A stretch of DNA of 64,000 nucleotides, taken from the NCBI GenBank assembly GCA_900618425.1, contig UZAN01039725.1:32181-96180 (forward strand), in the 5' to 3' direction. The notes beneath the pieces were generated by a model that saw nothing but the letters and a program-made list of their open reading frames with translations, was not told the DNA's origin and made no database searches. How positions within the stretch are numbered: the first letter of the stretch is position 1; each line of letters starts with the position of its first letter. This document shows positions 36,707 to 47,031 of the stretch, piece by piece. Origin of the DNA: Echinostoma caproni (taxonomy: Eukaryota; Platyhelminthes; Trematoda; Plagiorchiida; Echinostomatidae). A program made the position numbers and the translations under genes.

Positions 36707-37560
36707 CTAATAGTCGACCGGTTGCTCTTTGTTCTTTAGGATTTTTTCGAGTCTCTTCGGCATCGAGTTCAACAATTTGTTATGAAGTCATTTTCTATTT
36801 TGTGCTCCATTACGTATCGCACTTTTGCCTCCAATGTCCAATGTATAGGTAGCATATTAACCTCTCTCTTCAAAATAGAAAACATATTTTCAATCACATT
36901 GAGATCCGGGCTATTAGGAGGAAGTTGCATGAACTGGACCTTAGAATCACGCATCTTTTCTGAAGTCTAAAAGCAAATATTAAGTGAATCAGTTTCCTTA
37001 AGTAAGTAAATTTACTAACCTCTCGCGAAACATGACACGGAGCGTTGTCCTGAAAAACGACAACTTCTTCCAGATGAATTGTTTTCATGAAATTCTGAAA
37101 ACATTACTGATACGAATTTCCCACTATTCATGGTACCTTTGACTGATGTCCACCGACAAGGCTGTGAGTATGTTTCATTCCTGCCCAGATGAATTCTCTC
37201 CACGGGTGAGAAAGTCTTTCATTTGGTGCAGCAAGTCCTTTTAGAAAACCGGAATCCTGGAACATTTCATTTTTTTATTCTTCTTTGCCGAAGGGAACAT
37301 GAATGGTGGGGAAGATCTTCTTGGTGGATAGATAACAACGATTTTCTGCAATGTTTTTTTTCAGAGTAATACGAATTAGATCGTCATCCTGTTTGGATGT
37401 ACTCGTTTGCGGCCTCCACAAGCTGTTCTGTTTTTTATATGGATTATCCTGTAAATCATGCTTTTGTCAACGTTAAAGTACTGGGCAAGATTTGATATCG
37501 AAAATTTCAGCTTGTGTGCTCGTGCAACTCTGTTTCCGTCTTCTTCACTGAGATAACGAG
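36707..37560 (-). pseudogene. Tc1-like (Tc1/mariner) DD34E transposase relic
   Basis: Cut-and-paste DNA transposase fragments on the minus strand. From N to C terminus: a helix-turn-helix piece with LAQYFNVDKSMIYRI (about 37.45-37.52 kb); a WTSVKGTMNSGKF segment; VVVFQDNAPCHVSRE with the second catalytic Asp; then QLPPNSPDLNVIENMF with the catalytic Glu; and a tail that becomes readable only after a frameshift near 36780, ending in QPVDY at a stop at 36707-36709. The region carrying the first catalytic Asp appears deleted, and another frameshift lies near 37090. If a 53-nt GT-AG segment (36967-37019) is removed, the Asp-Glu spacing is exactly 34 residues. Terminal inverted repeats were not found. 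The copy is inactive. Confidence 0.85.
36967..37019 (-). other. Putative 53-nt GT-AG intron in the transposase relic
   Basis: On the minus strand the segment opens with GTTAGTAAA directly after the codon for HVSRE's Glu and closes with TTTGCTTTTAG before the codons for TSEKMRD. Its removal is phase 0 and restores a continuous frame with the canonical Asp-34-Glu spacing. A chance insertion is the alternative. Confidence 0.5.
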
Positions 37561-38113
37561 AACTTTGTTTTCAAATGATACCTGCTTCATTATGGTGACA
37601 ACATTACGAACATCCAAAGCTGTACACAAACATGACCTTGATTTCAAGGTTGACTTAATTAAAATGGTATTTCCCGAATTGAATGAGTTAGCTATCAAAC
37701 ATAGATTATTATTATGAAGACTTATTTAATGCAATTTCTCCGGGTTTCGTTTGATTATTCAAGAGAGTTGCTTTAATGGATAAAAATAGATAATAATAAT
37801 AATAAGATTAAATAATGCCTCAAAACAAATAACCACGATGGCAAGGGTGTATGGAAATAATTTGGGATAATTCTTGAGTCACTCCTTTTGGAATATATTG
37901 CGTTTTCATACTTTTCATATTGAGATTATTTAATCTTGGCAGCCAAGGTCAGTCACGTTTAATTGACAATAATGTAGCCTAGAAACTATCTATATCGAAA
38001 TAGACAAGGGATAATTTATTGTCCATACCTAAAGCATTATTATAGGTGACTAATATAATGAAACTCCATTTGTTCGTAAAGAAAATATTTTAGTGTATCA
38101 CAATCGGTCAGTA

Positions 38114-38116
<3 letters not shown>

Positions 38117-38145
<29 letters not shown>
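38117..38145 (+). repeat. (TA)n microsatellite
   Basis: Perfect ta run immediately 5' of SINE copy A8. Confidence 0.96.
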
Positions 38146-38149
<4 letters not shown>

Positions 38150-38600
38150 AAATGAGAAACTATTTGATAGGCTGCCCGGTGATCGAGTGGATAGTATCTG
38201 TGCGTTCTACCTCTCGTCTTTTGTCTTCTTTTTGTCGCTGTCTTTTTACTTCCTTTTTTATTTACTGAACATACAAATGTACAGTCAACATTCAGGAAGG
38301 GGGCGCAGCCATACAAAGGCTGCCTGGGAAGACGGATGACGGTGGAACGGTTCGATTCCGGGACTTCCAGGTCATAAGTTGGTGACCTAACCCCTTGGCC
38401 ACCACCACCTTGTTTCTCGGGTTCGATTCCCAGTTGGATCGATGGCTTCGCGCTGCTGATCAGACCCAACCAGGTCGAAACAGCTGTCCAGTGGTCCTCA
38501 GCGCTTCATCTCACACCGCAGTTACATGACGAATTCATCACATAAACAAATCAAATCCTCCACTGATCTCATGTTTCATGTTCTCTAAACTGCCGAGCGA
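38150..38600 (+). repeat. SINE family A copy A8, interrupted by a ~200-nt insertion
   Basis: The copy starts with aaaatgagaaac, a conserved 5' lead-in, then box A tgatcgagtgg (38180-38190). From about 38213 to 38415 the sequence is foreign. The copy then resumes at box B gggttcgattcccag (38419-38433) and continues through a well-preserved hammerhead motif and the tail. The foreign part carries its own tRNA-like pieces on both strands (cggttcgattccggg at 38348-38362; complement of gtggtggccaaggggttagg near 38.39 kb) and a gcagcc/ggctgc hairpin at 38305-38323, so it is probably another SINE-like insert. Confidence 0.75.
38450..38494 (+). ncRNA. Type I hammerhead ribozyme-like motif in SINE A8 (G8C)
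   Basis: gcgctg, CTGATCA, helix II gacc/ggtc with loop caacca (perfect), GAAA, loopless helix III acag/ctgt (perfect), C17, cagtgg. Everything but helix I's outer pair and one core base is canonical. The core base is G8 changed to C. In hammerheads G8 pairs with C3 and takes part in catalysis, so activity is expected to be lost. Confidence 0.65.
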
Positions 38601-38739
38601 AACCTTCATCATACATATGATAATCAGTCTTGTTGATCCGTAAATAACCGACCATATTTCTTCCAACGAGAAGACGATTGTGAATGATTGTAGTCGTCTG
38701 AAACGGCCTGGAAGATTAGCCTTCTGATGCACGTTTGTT

Positions 38740-38905
38740 TGTCGTAGCTCCCAGCTCAAGTATGGCCCGGCAAAGCACAGCCGTTTCACCTTGGTTGGAA
38801 CTCGTCAATAATGCATATCCACTGAAACCGTGAGGATTCGAACCCGGTGAGGAGGAGTTGTCCGATATTAGGTATTTCTCATGGACTGATTGATCAAGCT
38901 GCAAT
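38740..38905 (-). repeat. SINE family B-related copy B7
   Basis: The minus strand has a good box B, GGGTTCGAATCCTCACGG (complement at about 38835-38852), followed by agtggatatgcattattgac and an eroded hammerhead segment (38770-38814) with GAAAC kept and TTGACGA for CTGATGA. Body features are intermediate between families A and B. Confidence 0.55.
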
Positions 38906-39950
38906 CGACATACACATTTCATTCGCGTGCGAAGTTCAAGATAAGTTATTGTTTCCTCAACATTGAAAGTGCTTTGACTCAAGCAACTTAACAGTCCATA
39001 GCAGTACTGGTTTATTCACATTTTAGAACGATGGTTAGACACTGAAAGATGTTTTATTTCTACAACGGGCTCTGACCTATGTTCTACATAGACACAAAGG
39101 TTGCCCAAACTGAGGGGAGAAAAATAAGATAAAAATTTGTACTCGTTTACCTAAAAGTTTTTACCTTTCTTTGAGTACGTGCTAAAAATCAAATACTATT
39201 GCTCCTGGAGTGCGCCGGACAGACTTCACAGGCAGACTTCTCTCGATTTGTAAATAATGATCCCTCAGTCTTTTGTGATATCCTGACCGAATCGATGAAG
39301 TTTTACAATGCCCGTGAGAAGCTTGATACGCACAGTCTGATTGTTTCTTCTCTACCACACTTAAACAATTACGTCAGAACGAAAAAGAAGAAGCCGAAAG
39401 GCACGCTTTGGTGTGTGAGGTTTTGAAGGCTATCATGACGAAACTAGGAAAACTAAATGCTGTTTAGGTACTTGCACTGTTGGTCAAAGGGATTCGTGGT
39501 AATACGTGGGAAACGGTGTTTCAGTTTTGCTGTCTCAAATGGACGGAGATTCTGTCAACGCGGACAATCTCAATCACCATTTCCGTATTGTGGTTACCGA
39601 TACCCCTGTACTATCCACAGTAATTGCCCCATAATACTCCATAATGCTAGAAATTTACATACTTTGGGACCAAATCGAAGTTTCCAAAATTTCTTCAGTC
39701 TGAAGTCAAATAAAGCATAACGTTCCAATGGACTGCCACCAGTTGTGCAATATCTCACTCCCCTGTTTTTTTCATCGATCTACTCCACCAATGCTTATCT
39801 CAAAACTGTATTCTGGACTGTTGGAGAGTGCCTTTTATCACACCGAAGAAGAGAACTTCTTAATTTCGCCTGATTGCTGGCACACCTTTTGTATGGAAGT
39901 TCTATAATACATTTTATTATCGAAGAGGTCCGCTTAGCTAGACACATTTG
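38906..39950. other. No supported gene (possible decayed retroelement sequence)
   Basis: A 75-codon frame at 39199-39426 and nearby frames lie just upstream of the CR1-like reverse transcriptase relic and may be its decayed 5' part, but no motif supports this. Confidence 0.3.
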
Positions 39951-40860
39951 ATCCCAATCAATCTACCCATTTTAGCTCCCGATCAATCATCGAAGCGCTG
40001 GTGTTCATCATCCACTATGTTTCCCCTTCTTAGGTTATGTTCTTTGACCACAGTGATGTCTTCAGTTGTGTCGGTAGAACGTAAATTGTTCGTAGTCTGT
40101 GTGAGAAGGATATTCAGCTGCAAGTAACCGAACTATTGCGTAATTACTTCACCCACCGCATACAGTGTACTAAGTATAAGGATAACAACTCTTCGCCTGT
40201 CCTCCACTCATGGAGTTATTTACGTTACCGTTCTATCTCCTTTCCTGTTCTCTACTTCCATGTCTGCTTTTGATGATTGTTTGCCCAGTAAGTATACTGC
40301 TCATCGACTGGTCTTTAGATTGCCATCTTGCTATGAATCACTCCACCTGTACATATATCATATTTTCTTTGCAGAAATATGACAAACACATTGATGTAAT
40401 AAACTCTTGTCATCATGTCGTTATCAACGAAGAACAAGTTTTCATAAAGTATTCTGTATATATCTCGGAGTTACCATTTTCCGTGATCTCTCTTGGTCCT
40501 CTCATGTCGCCTAGATATAAAAAAATGTCAGAAAACTCACCATTTTTGTTATCCGTGCTGTTTACTCCCAGCCTACTTAGTAAAATGTTTTGTCCCCTCT
40601 TGCATCTTTCCCCACTATCTTTATTCACCCCCAATTATCTTTCCCGTTCTTATTATCAAGTAAGGACTTCAGGCTCATTCGTAGATTCACTGAAGCCATA
40701 TGTCGATACAATGGCATATCTAGCGATCTTAATGTCACCCCACTTTACTGCTTACCAGGTACTTTGTGTTAAGATACTGTTAGGCCGCAACCTGTTCACT
40801 AACTTCTTAGAAAACGTATTCCCACGAATATCACTTGCTTCAAATATAAGTCAATAGCCA
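39950..40860 (+). pseudogene. CR1-like non-LTR reverse transcriptase fossil
   Basis: Reading across frames on the plus strand gives, in order, RSIIEALVFIIHYVSPS, MFFDHSDVFSCV (resembling RT motif A with its Asp), LLRNYFTHRIQCTKYKDNN (resembling the SYLTNRTQxVKY segment), and GVIYVTVLSPFLFSTSM (resembling GVIQGSVLGPLLF). C-terminal-like pieces SDLNVTPLYCLPGT and GRNLFTNFLENVF follow near 40.72-40.83 kb. At least two frame changes and several stops intervene. The 215-codon open frame at 40210-40857 is out of frame with the RT at its start and is not a gene. The clade is inferred from motif style only. Confidence 0.6.
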
Positions 40861-40869
40861 CGCGCATCG

Positions 40870-42340
40870 CAACATACATGTCTTACGTAATATCGTACCT
40901 TGCACGGTTTCTTCTTCGTATCATTGAAGCCTTAACCTCAAACTTTGCTGAGTGCCAAGGCAGTTTATTTGTGGTTATCGCAACCAGACCACAGACACAC
41001 GCACAGAAACCTATGGACACGAAACAACAGAACACCACACTGCGGTGTCGGTGGTCAACCTGACAGCCGACAGGATTTGGCTAGTCTGCCCCGCGCCTAT
41101 TGCTTCCATAATTTCTCGGCTTTTCATGTGATGGTAGCCAATCAGCATGACGGTGGTAGAAATCTTGACTACCGATTGGTCCACGCGACTGGCTCTCGCA
41201 CGCACATTTGTCGTTCGGCCGTCCTCGGTACCCGCGTTTGGTGCGTGTGTGCGTACACGGGTGGTTTACGAAATGNTGAAAAAGGTTTGTGTTTCTATGT
41301 CCAGGTGCCGTACAGGAGGAGCGTGCGTGCGTTCGTGCAACCGGCCGAGATATCGTCGGATGAGAGTGAGAGAGAAAGAAAGAAAGGCCACGATAGCCAA
41401 ACCAGAGGGCGAAGCTGAGCGTGAATATCATTGTGTTGTCACACCACATCACAACTGATCGAGCACGGGCACACCTTACATTTTGACTGTGGTAAGCTGA
41501 AATTAATGAGCATTTATCCTTACGTATCATACCGTTAACCTGGCTGACATTCTTCTGACCGGGATGTGGAATATACACGCCTAATCGTGTACTTCTTATA
41601 CATGGATCAGATTAATGATCTATTCACACTGTAGTTGACAAGGTATCGTTAACCAGACAAACAGATCTATCACATCAAGTAATAATGTAATAAGTGTTTC
41701 CAATCGTCGTTTTACATTGTAACTAATCAACTCCGAACATAATCAGCGTGTATTTGGAGTCTATTATTATTACTACAATTACTAGACGAGGCATCGAGTT
41801 GCTCATTTGAACAGTTTGATCTAACCGCCTAGCCACTGATTCTCGAAGCACGTACAGATTTATCAAAGTAATAGATATTATCCACTTGTATATTGTTATT
41901 ATTATCATCATCATCATGGTTATTATTATTATTGTGATCTCATGAAATTTTGTGGTGGAAATTATTGGCACTCAAGAACTAAACTTGTTTTTGGTAGTGC
42001 AAACTATGGATTAGGCGTAGTGCTAGAAACTCGGATCTTACCGCCGGCCACTGGAAGTGTTTGTTATTCACCCGGTTTTTGTTTTGTTTTACGAATTACT
42101 TGATCAATAAACCCTCCGCATCTGTCCCAGGACCTATGATTCTGTCATTCCGTAGATGTTTAATTTTGATGTCCACTATCTGACGAATATACTTCAAGGA
42201 TAGTTTGATTGTTTGATCACACATCACCGAAGTGATTTGTTGTCTTATTCGAATAGTTATCGTTTAATGTGTATGCATATAGTCAACCCACAATGTTACT
42301 CAAACTATGGACAAGGTTAGGTTGTTATGTGAGCTATCTT
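40870..42340. other. No supported gene; GC-rich island at 41.0-41.45 kb
   Basis: Overlapping frames up to 165 codons occur on both strands in a GC-rich stretch containing one N (41276), but all contradict each other and have no domain. An att/atc trinucleotide tract lies at about 41.88-41.93 kb. Confidence 0.45.
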
Positions 42341-43002
42341 TTCCAGATTAAGATGTTCGAATATCATTTCCAGATGTCATGTTGCTATGTGGATAGTATC
42401 TTGCACAGTACAGAATGCGAACGTTCGATGGGACTCCTGTTTACCCAGATCCATGTGCGTCCTACCTGCATACCGATCTATGGCCTCCGGAAATATCGTC
42501 CCACGCTCAACAAAAATATGTACCGACGATTGCAAACGTTCAACTCCCATTTCACGTCGTCCGCTACGACCCCTTTTGTACCGAGAACATTTCATTCATT
42601 AGATAATGAACGTTCGTGGTGAGCACTGTTCAGTCAATTGCTCATTTGCTGGGTCAAGTGAGAAACGTGGTCATCGAGTGAGAGACCTCACCAAACCCTA
42701 AAGCGCTACTTTTTGTTTCGTATTCAACCAAGCCTTCGTCGATTTGCACATGGTGGCATAGCTCTGGCTGAATTGTGGGCTGCATTGTCTAATCCGTGTG
42801 TGTGCAAACAAGTAGACGAGGTCATCGTCGATGCATATTTTTGTTGAGCGTGGGACGATATTTCCGAGGGCCATATTCAGGTAGAACGCACATGGATCTG
42901 GGTAAACAGGGGTCCCATCGAACGTTCGCACTCTGTACTGTACAAGGTAGTATCCACATAGCAACTTGACATTTTAAATTGATACTCGGACATCTTAAAT
43001 CC
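42341..43002. repeat. Inverted repeat with ~180-nt arms
   Basis: The left arm (42341-42531) and right arm (42824-43002) are inverted copies. Shared strings include gaacgttcgatggga, ttacccagatccatgtgcg and cgtcccacgctcaacaaaaa. The right arm lacks about nine nt in the middle. A loop of about 290 nt separates them. Short frames in the arms (TFDGTPVYPDPCA) are shared because the DNA is shared; no protein family was recognised. Confidence 0.85.
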
Positions 43003-43045
43003 ATATTGTGACATCTTAAATTCAGATATCTTAAACTGAAAAAGG
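42968..43045 (+). repeat. 21-nt tandem repeat at the end of the inverted repeat
   Basis: Three units of exactly 21 nt start at 42968, 42989 and 43010, each beginning gacat(c/t)ttaaat. They are followed by gaaaaaggtatag. A related array is at 53.77-53.84 kb. Confidence 0.75.
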
Positions 43046-45706
43046 TATAGAGATACCTAGGACATTCTCCTCGACATCAAGTATAGACCTGAAGTGCAAT
43101 TTGTAATTGTTTGTAAACGTTCGTGAAGGAGGTCTCATTATCCGTGCTTGTAATTAACGTTCTCGAGCTCAGTTTTGTACAATATCCTCAGCAGAAAATG
43201 GACCAAAGACGGTAGTAGTGGTGGTAGTAGTAGTACTGGCGGTGGTAGTTGCATTAGCAATGGTACTTGGTGCATCGCCAGTCTGTAAGACCGAACAGTC
43301 ATTCGAATTAGCACTGTCGCACACCCCCGAATTACTGTACCATCGCTTCCAATGACACCGAATCTGTCAATTATATTGTGACACAGCTAATATAGTATCA
43401 GTATTTTAGTGTCCTGCTGCTTGTTGGTGCGGTTCTATCCACCTGTTTGCCTGATTTGGAATACGAGTGCACAGCCCCGATTGACTGTATGCTGCACACT
43501 GCCTCGTTTGCCAGTGAACGAGGGAGCGGGTGATAGACTTGTTTGCATGTATCTATAGGCTATAGTTTGTGCAATATCTGCTGTCTTCTTTGTAATGTGG
43601 CTAAAATGAAAACATCAATGGATGGCGCAATACTGGATAGTGACAAACCAGCTGCATGTTTGTGAACCGTGTCCTGACGAGTATTCAGTCATCCCCCCAC
43701 TATACACATACACGTGTACAGATGTCACGGTTATCAGGACTGAGAAGCGTGGAACCAACCGAGCCGAATAGCCAGGGCCTGATCAGGTCACAGGAGAGAG
43801 AGTGTGTGTGCAAAAGTTCCATCAAGACAATTTAGCTTTGTGTCGAACTCACAGCGGCGGTACAACCGAAAATAGATGGATGATGATAAGGGTAGTGATG
43901 GTGGTGGTGGTGGTGGTGGTTTATGCGACAATTCAGGTAGGGGTCAACGGGAGCATCTGGGGACGGATGGGTTGGTATGTCAAAAGTGGCATATGATACA
44001 ATGCGGTCAGGCAGATTTGACACAGCCGCAGAGATAGATACGTCCATAACAATGATGGACACAATGTACAACGAAATTTATCCGACTCAAATGGTCATCG
44101 TGTTTCAAGTAATACATTTTAAGCCACAATTGTACCCTGATTCGATGTAACAAAGATATTTTTCACAAGAGAAAATGAGATTCTGTTGAAAATTACTCCC
44201 GAAATTCGGAATAACCGATAGTTTTCGGCAGTCTGTCATTCCTCATTCATTGTCTGATTTGGGCCAGCTCTGAAATTGATAGCTCATTTGTAGCGAATAT
44301 CAATTTCGACTGTGGTGGAACAACAATTGCATTCATTTGAGACTTGGGAACTGCAAAGATGGGTCGCGATAACGATTAGATGACATGCACAGTGAAGCGG
44401 TAGACCTCACCATTTAAAGGGCTACTTTATAAAGACGATAAGGAAAATGCAGCTAAGGTGCAGCTTATTGGTTCTGCACCCCAAGAATAAAAGATTAAAA
44501 GTGGGACAAAAAAACAGAGGAATAAAGGGTATTTTACAAATCAACCGTCAGCTGCCAAGAGTAAGTGATCTTTTGTGATCCCAATCGGCTTGCCAAGAGG
44601 TAAAGGGGGGACCAAGACAGTAAGCTCTGAAAATCGAATGGAAGTCAATCGCATAGGGATACAGAGCTGACTGAAGATTGGATGGATTCAAGCCTATATC
44701 TCGACCACAATCCCAAATTGCTGTCGAAGGGACGCTCCTCATCTTGGGCAAATCAACAGTAGTTCAAACGAGAGGTATTTGGGTTTGTGGTGGTGATGGG
44801 GTATGGATATGTGTCACTGTGCATTGTCTACCGACTAAGTTATTTCGTCCTCAAACACGAATGCGAAAAACTGATTCTACATTTCAGAAAGAACCAAAGG
44901 TAAGAAACATGATTAGTATTCGCCAAACAGTTTAAGAAGGAATAGTTTGTTTGTCATGACTGTCGAAATTCGTGCACCTACCCACTCATAGTCTAGGGCA
45001 AAAACATTGTCGTTAATTTCAATTGTGAGCGGTTAAGTGATAGGCCATTGTCCGTAAACGAACATATACTTCCTGAGATAAATGAAAGCAAGACGTCTGG
45101 TTAATATGTATAATCACGGTAATGTTACGCGCGAATGTGTGTGCGGGCTCATTCGTATGGATAACTGTAACCACTCGTCTCTGTCAGTCTGTTTCATATT
45201 ACAATTGCATTCTGTTATTCTTCGTGGTACGGTGTGTCACACACTACGCGGGATATCGCATCTAACAAGAATCACTAAAATCGTAAAATGTTCATCAGTG
45301 GATTCTGAAGAGGTGGGGAGATTTCGATAGAATATGAGCGAACTTAGAGCAAACTGAAAGTTGTTTTTCAGCAAATGCGATACGAACTAGGACTTTATAT
45401 GAAGTTTGAAACGGTACCCCTGGTACTCCTGATTTAATATCGGGACAACATGAACTGATGCAGCGACATGTTGAGTTCGTTTCATTTGAAAATCATTTAG
45501 ATGGTTCTCGGGGAGCAGAACAACACACCCGAAGTCAGTCGATATTTACTGCTCTGATCCGATCTAATCTGTACACATAAAATTTCCTTCCATATGCGGA
45601 CTAGAATGTCCCCTGACTTTAAATCCACTCCGTGTTCGTCCATCGTTGTGTGTGGTCGTAAAATCGTGACTCATGCTGTTTCATCTGTCTTTCATCTGTC
45701 AACCAG
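43046..45706. other. No supported gene; GGT-type tracts
   Basis: Imperfect gtagtggtggtag tracts at about 43.21-43.25 kb and ggtggtggtggt at about 43.90-43.92 kb. Frames here are short or repeat-derived. Confidence 0.45.
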
Positions 45707-46189
45707 GAACCATTGGAATTGATATTCGAACGGGATTTCACGCCGGCGTTTTTTTTAAATTGTATTCACCCATCGTGTGTGCGTTCTTGCCCGGTTGGAA
45801 CGACATGTGGACGAAGAACGAACCGATTCTGACTTGGCCTCATGTACCAACGGACGCGTGGCCACATGATGCAATCGATCAGAAACCGATGCTGGACATA
45901 CCGAATGCATCTTTGCATCCTCCCCAGCATACGCATCAACAGCCACAACATCTCAATCATCATCCCCAGCAAACCGAACCACTAACTCTGTCCCAACACC
46001 AGCAGCAGCATCAACTGCACCAACACAACCACCACCAAGGTGCACAGCCAGGATCCCAACCCGTGCAACATAATGTGTCCTTTTTCGATTACTGTTGGGA
46101 GCCGAGAGTGATGTCATCATCAAACAGTATGCTCGATTCGNATGCGATGATGTCCTGTCCGGATCATCCCCTATTTTTCAACGAATCCG
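45707..46189 (+). CDS. His/Gln-rich coding exon of an unidentified host gene
   Basis: This is the only convincing host exon. The acceptor is a pyrimidine-rich tract ending gtcaaccag at 45706. The donor is ccg|gtaagtg at 46190. The exon is 483 nt (161 codons) and both borders are phase 1, so it is symmetric. The open frame continues through both splice sites. Content: a Trp-rich N-terminal part (NEPILTWPHVPTDAWPHD), a His/Gln/Pro-rich low-complexity run in the middle, then FFDYCWEPRVMSSSN and a Cys/His-containing SCPDHPLFFNESG end. His/Gln-rich stretches of this kind are common in flatworm transcription factors outside their DNA-binding domains, but no such domain is visible, so the gene is unnamed. 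One N at 46141 affects one codon. If this is the first coding exon, the internal Met before WTKNEP could be the start. Confidence 0.6.
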
Positions 46190-46949
46190 GTAAGTGGGTC
46201 AGTGTATTCCTAGTCAGTCTGATGGCCGATTGATTAATCACTTTCAGTCGCGCTGAGTATAAATGATGTTTGTTTCGGAATTACGTAACCTTACACATTC
46301 AGACTGGCACGTGAATTAATCCCATGATTGTTTGTTAGCTCATCAGAGTGCGTTTCTGTGTGTGTGTGTGTGTGTGTGCACCATTAGGTTTATTGCGCTT
46401 GTGAGCAAATGAAGGGGGGGGGCAGGGGGTGATGAAGCATGGAATGGTCAGAAGGGAAATAAAACTGAGCGAAGACGATGTGGTTGATGATCCGCGCGTT
46501 AGTGAGGTCACTAAATGTAGGTGTTAATTGCCCATGATCTATTCGGTTCAGCCTCTGTTGGGGGATGTCAAAGTGCGAGGGATTTGGACACGGTGGTGGT
46601 GGTGGTGATGGTGGTCGTGAAGACAATACGATTGATGATCCAGTGAATAACTAATTCGCAAATTGTGATCCGGTTGGGATGTCACAAGTGTGAATCACAA
46701 ATGCGAAAATGCCTTGCTGGTGGTGCTGTCGGAGGGCGGCAGCGGTGGAGCTTAATCCACTAAATTCGGTGTGATGATTAGATGAAAAAGAGCATGGTTT
46801 TGATAAACCTATTTGTAGTTCCCTAATCAAAAGTGGAACGCGTATTATCCAATTAACTAAAGAAGTATTTAATCGATTCTATTGATTACAGAAAGTAATT
46901 TGCCAAATACAAAGAAACATGAAATGTATGTCGATTGTGAAAAGTTCAG
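46190..46949. other. Probable intron after the His/Gln-rich exon
   Basis: Begins with a consensus donor. Holds a (TG)n tract at about 46358-46378, a run of nine G at about 46414-46422 and ggtggtggtggtgatggtgg at about 46.59-46.61 kb. No further exon was recognised. Confidence 0.45.
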
Positions 46950-47031
46950 TAGCCTCGGTGGGATTCGAACCCACGCATGGACACCGCCTACGCTTTGTAC
47001 GCGCATGCTCTACCAGCTGAGCTACGAGGCC
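46950..47031 (-). tRNA. tRNA-like gene with long variable region (anticodon would be ACA)
   Basis: On the minus strand: a 7-bp acceptor GGCCTCG/CGAGGCT (first pair G-U), TA, a perfect D stem GCTC/GAGC with loop AGCTGGTA, an anticodon stem TGCGC/GCGTA with a 7-nt loop GTACAAA, a 14-nt variable region, a perfect T stem GTGGG/CCCAC with loop TTCGAAT, and discriminator A. Box A and box B are intact and a TTTT lies about 9 nt downstream, as expected for Pol III termination. U33 sets the anticodon as ACA (would read UGU, Cys), which is unusual since Cys tRNAs normally use GCA. The D arm is not class II, although the variable region is. It may be a tRNA pseudogene or the head of a SINE. Confidence 0.6.

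Noticed and set aside
40210..40857. 215-codon hydrophobic open frame
   Set aside because: Overlies a reverse transcriptase fossil readable in other frames; no independent support.
40945..41578. Overlapping 103-165 codon frames on both strands
   Set aside because: Mutually contradictory frames in a GC-rich stretch with one N; no domain.
41795..41860. tRNA-like head on the minus strand (tggctaggcggttagatc)
   Set aside because: Box B is absent and the surrounding sequence does not align with the other families.
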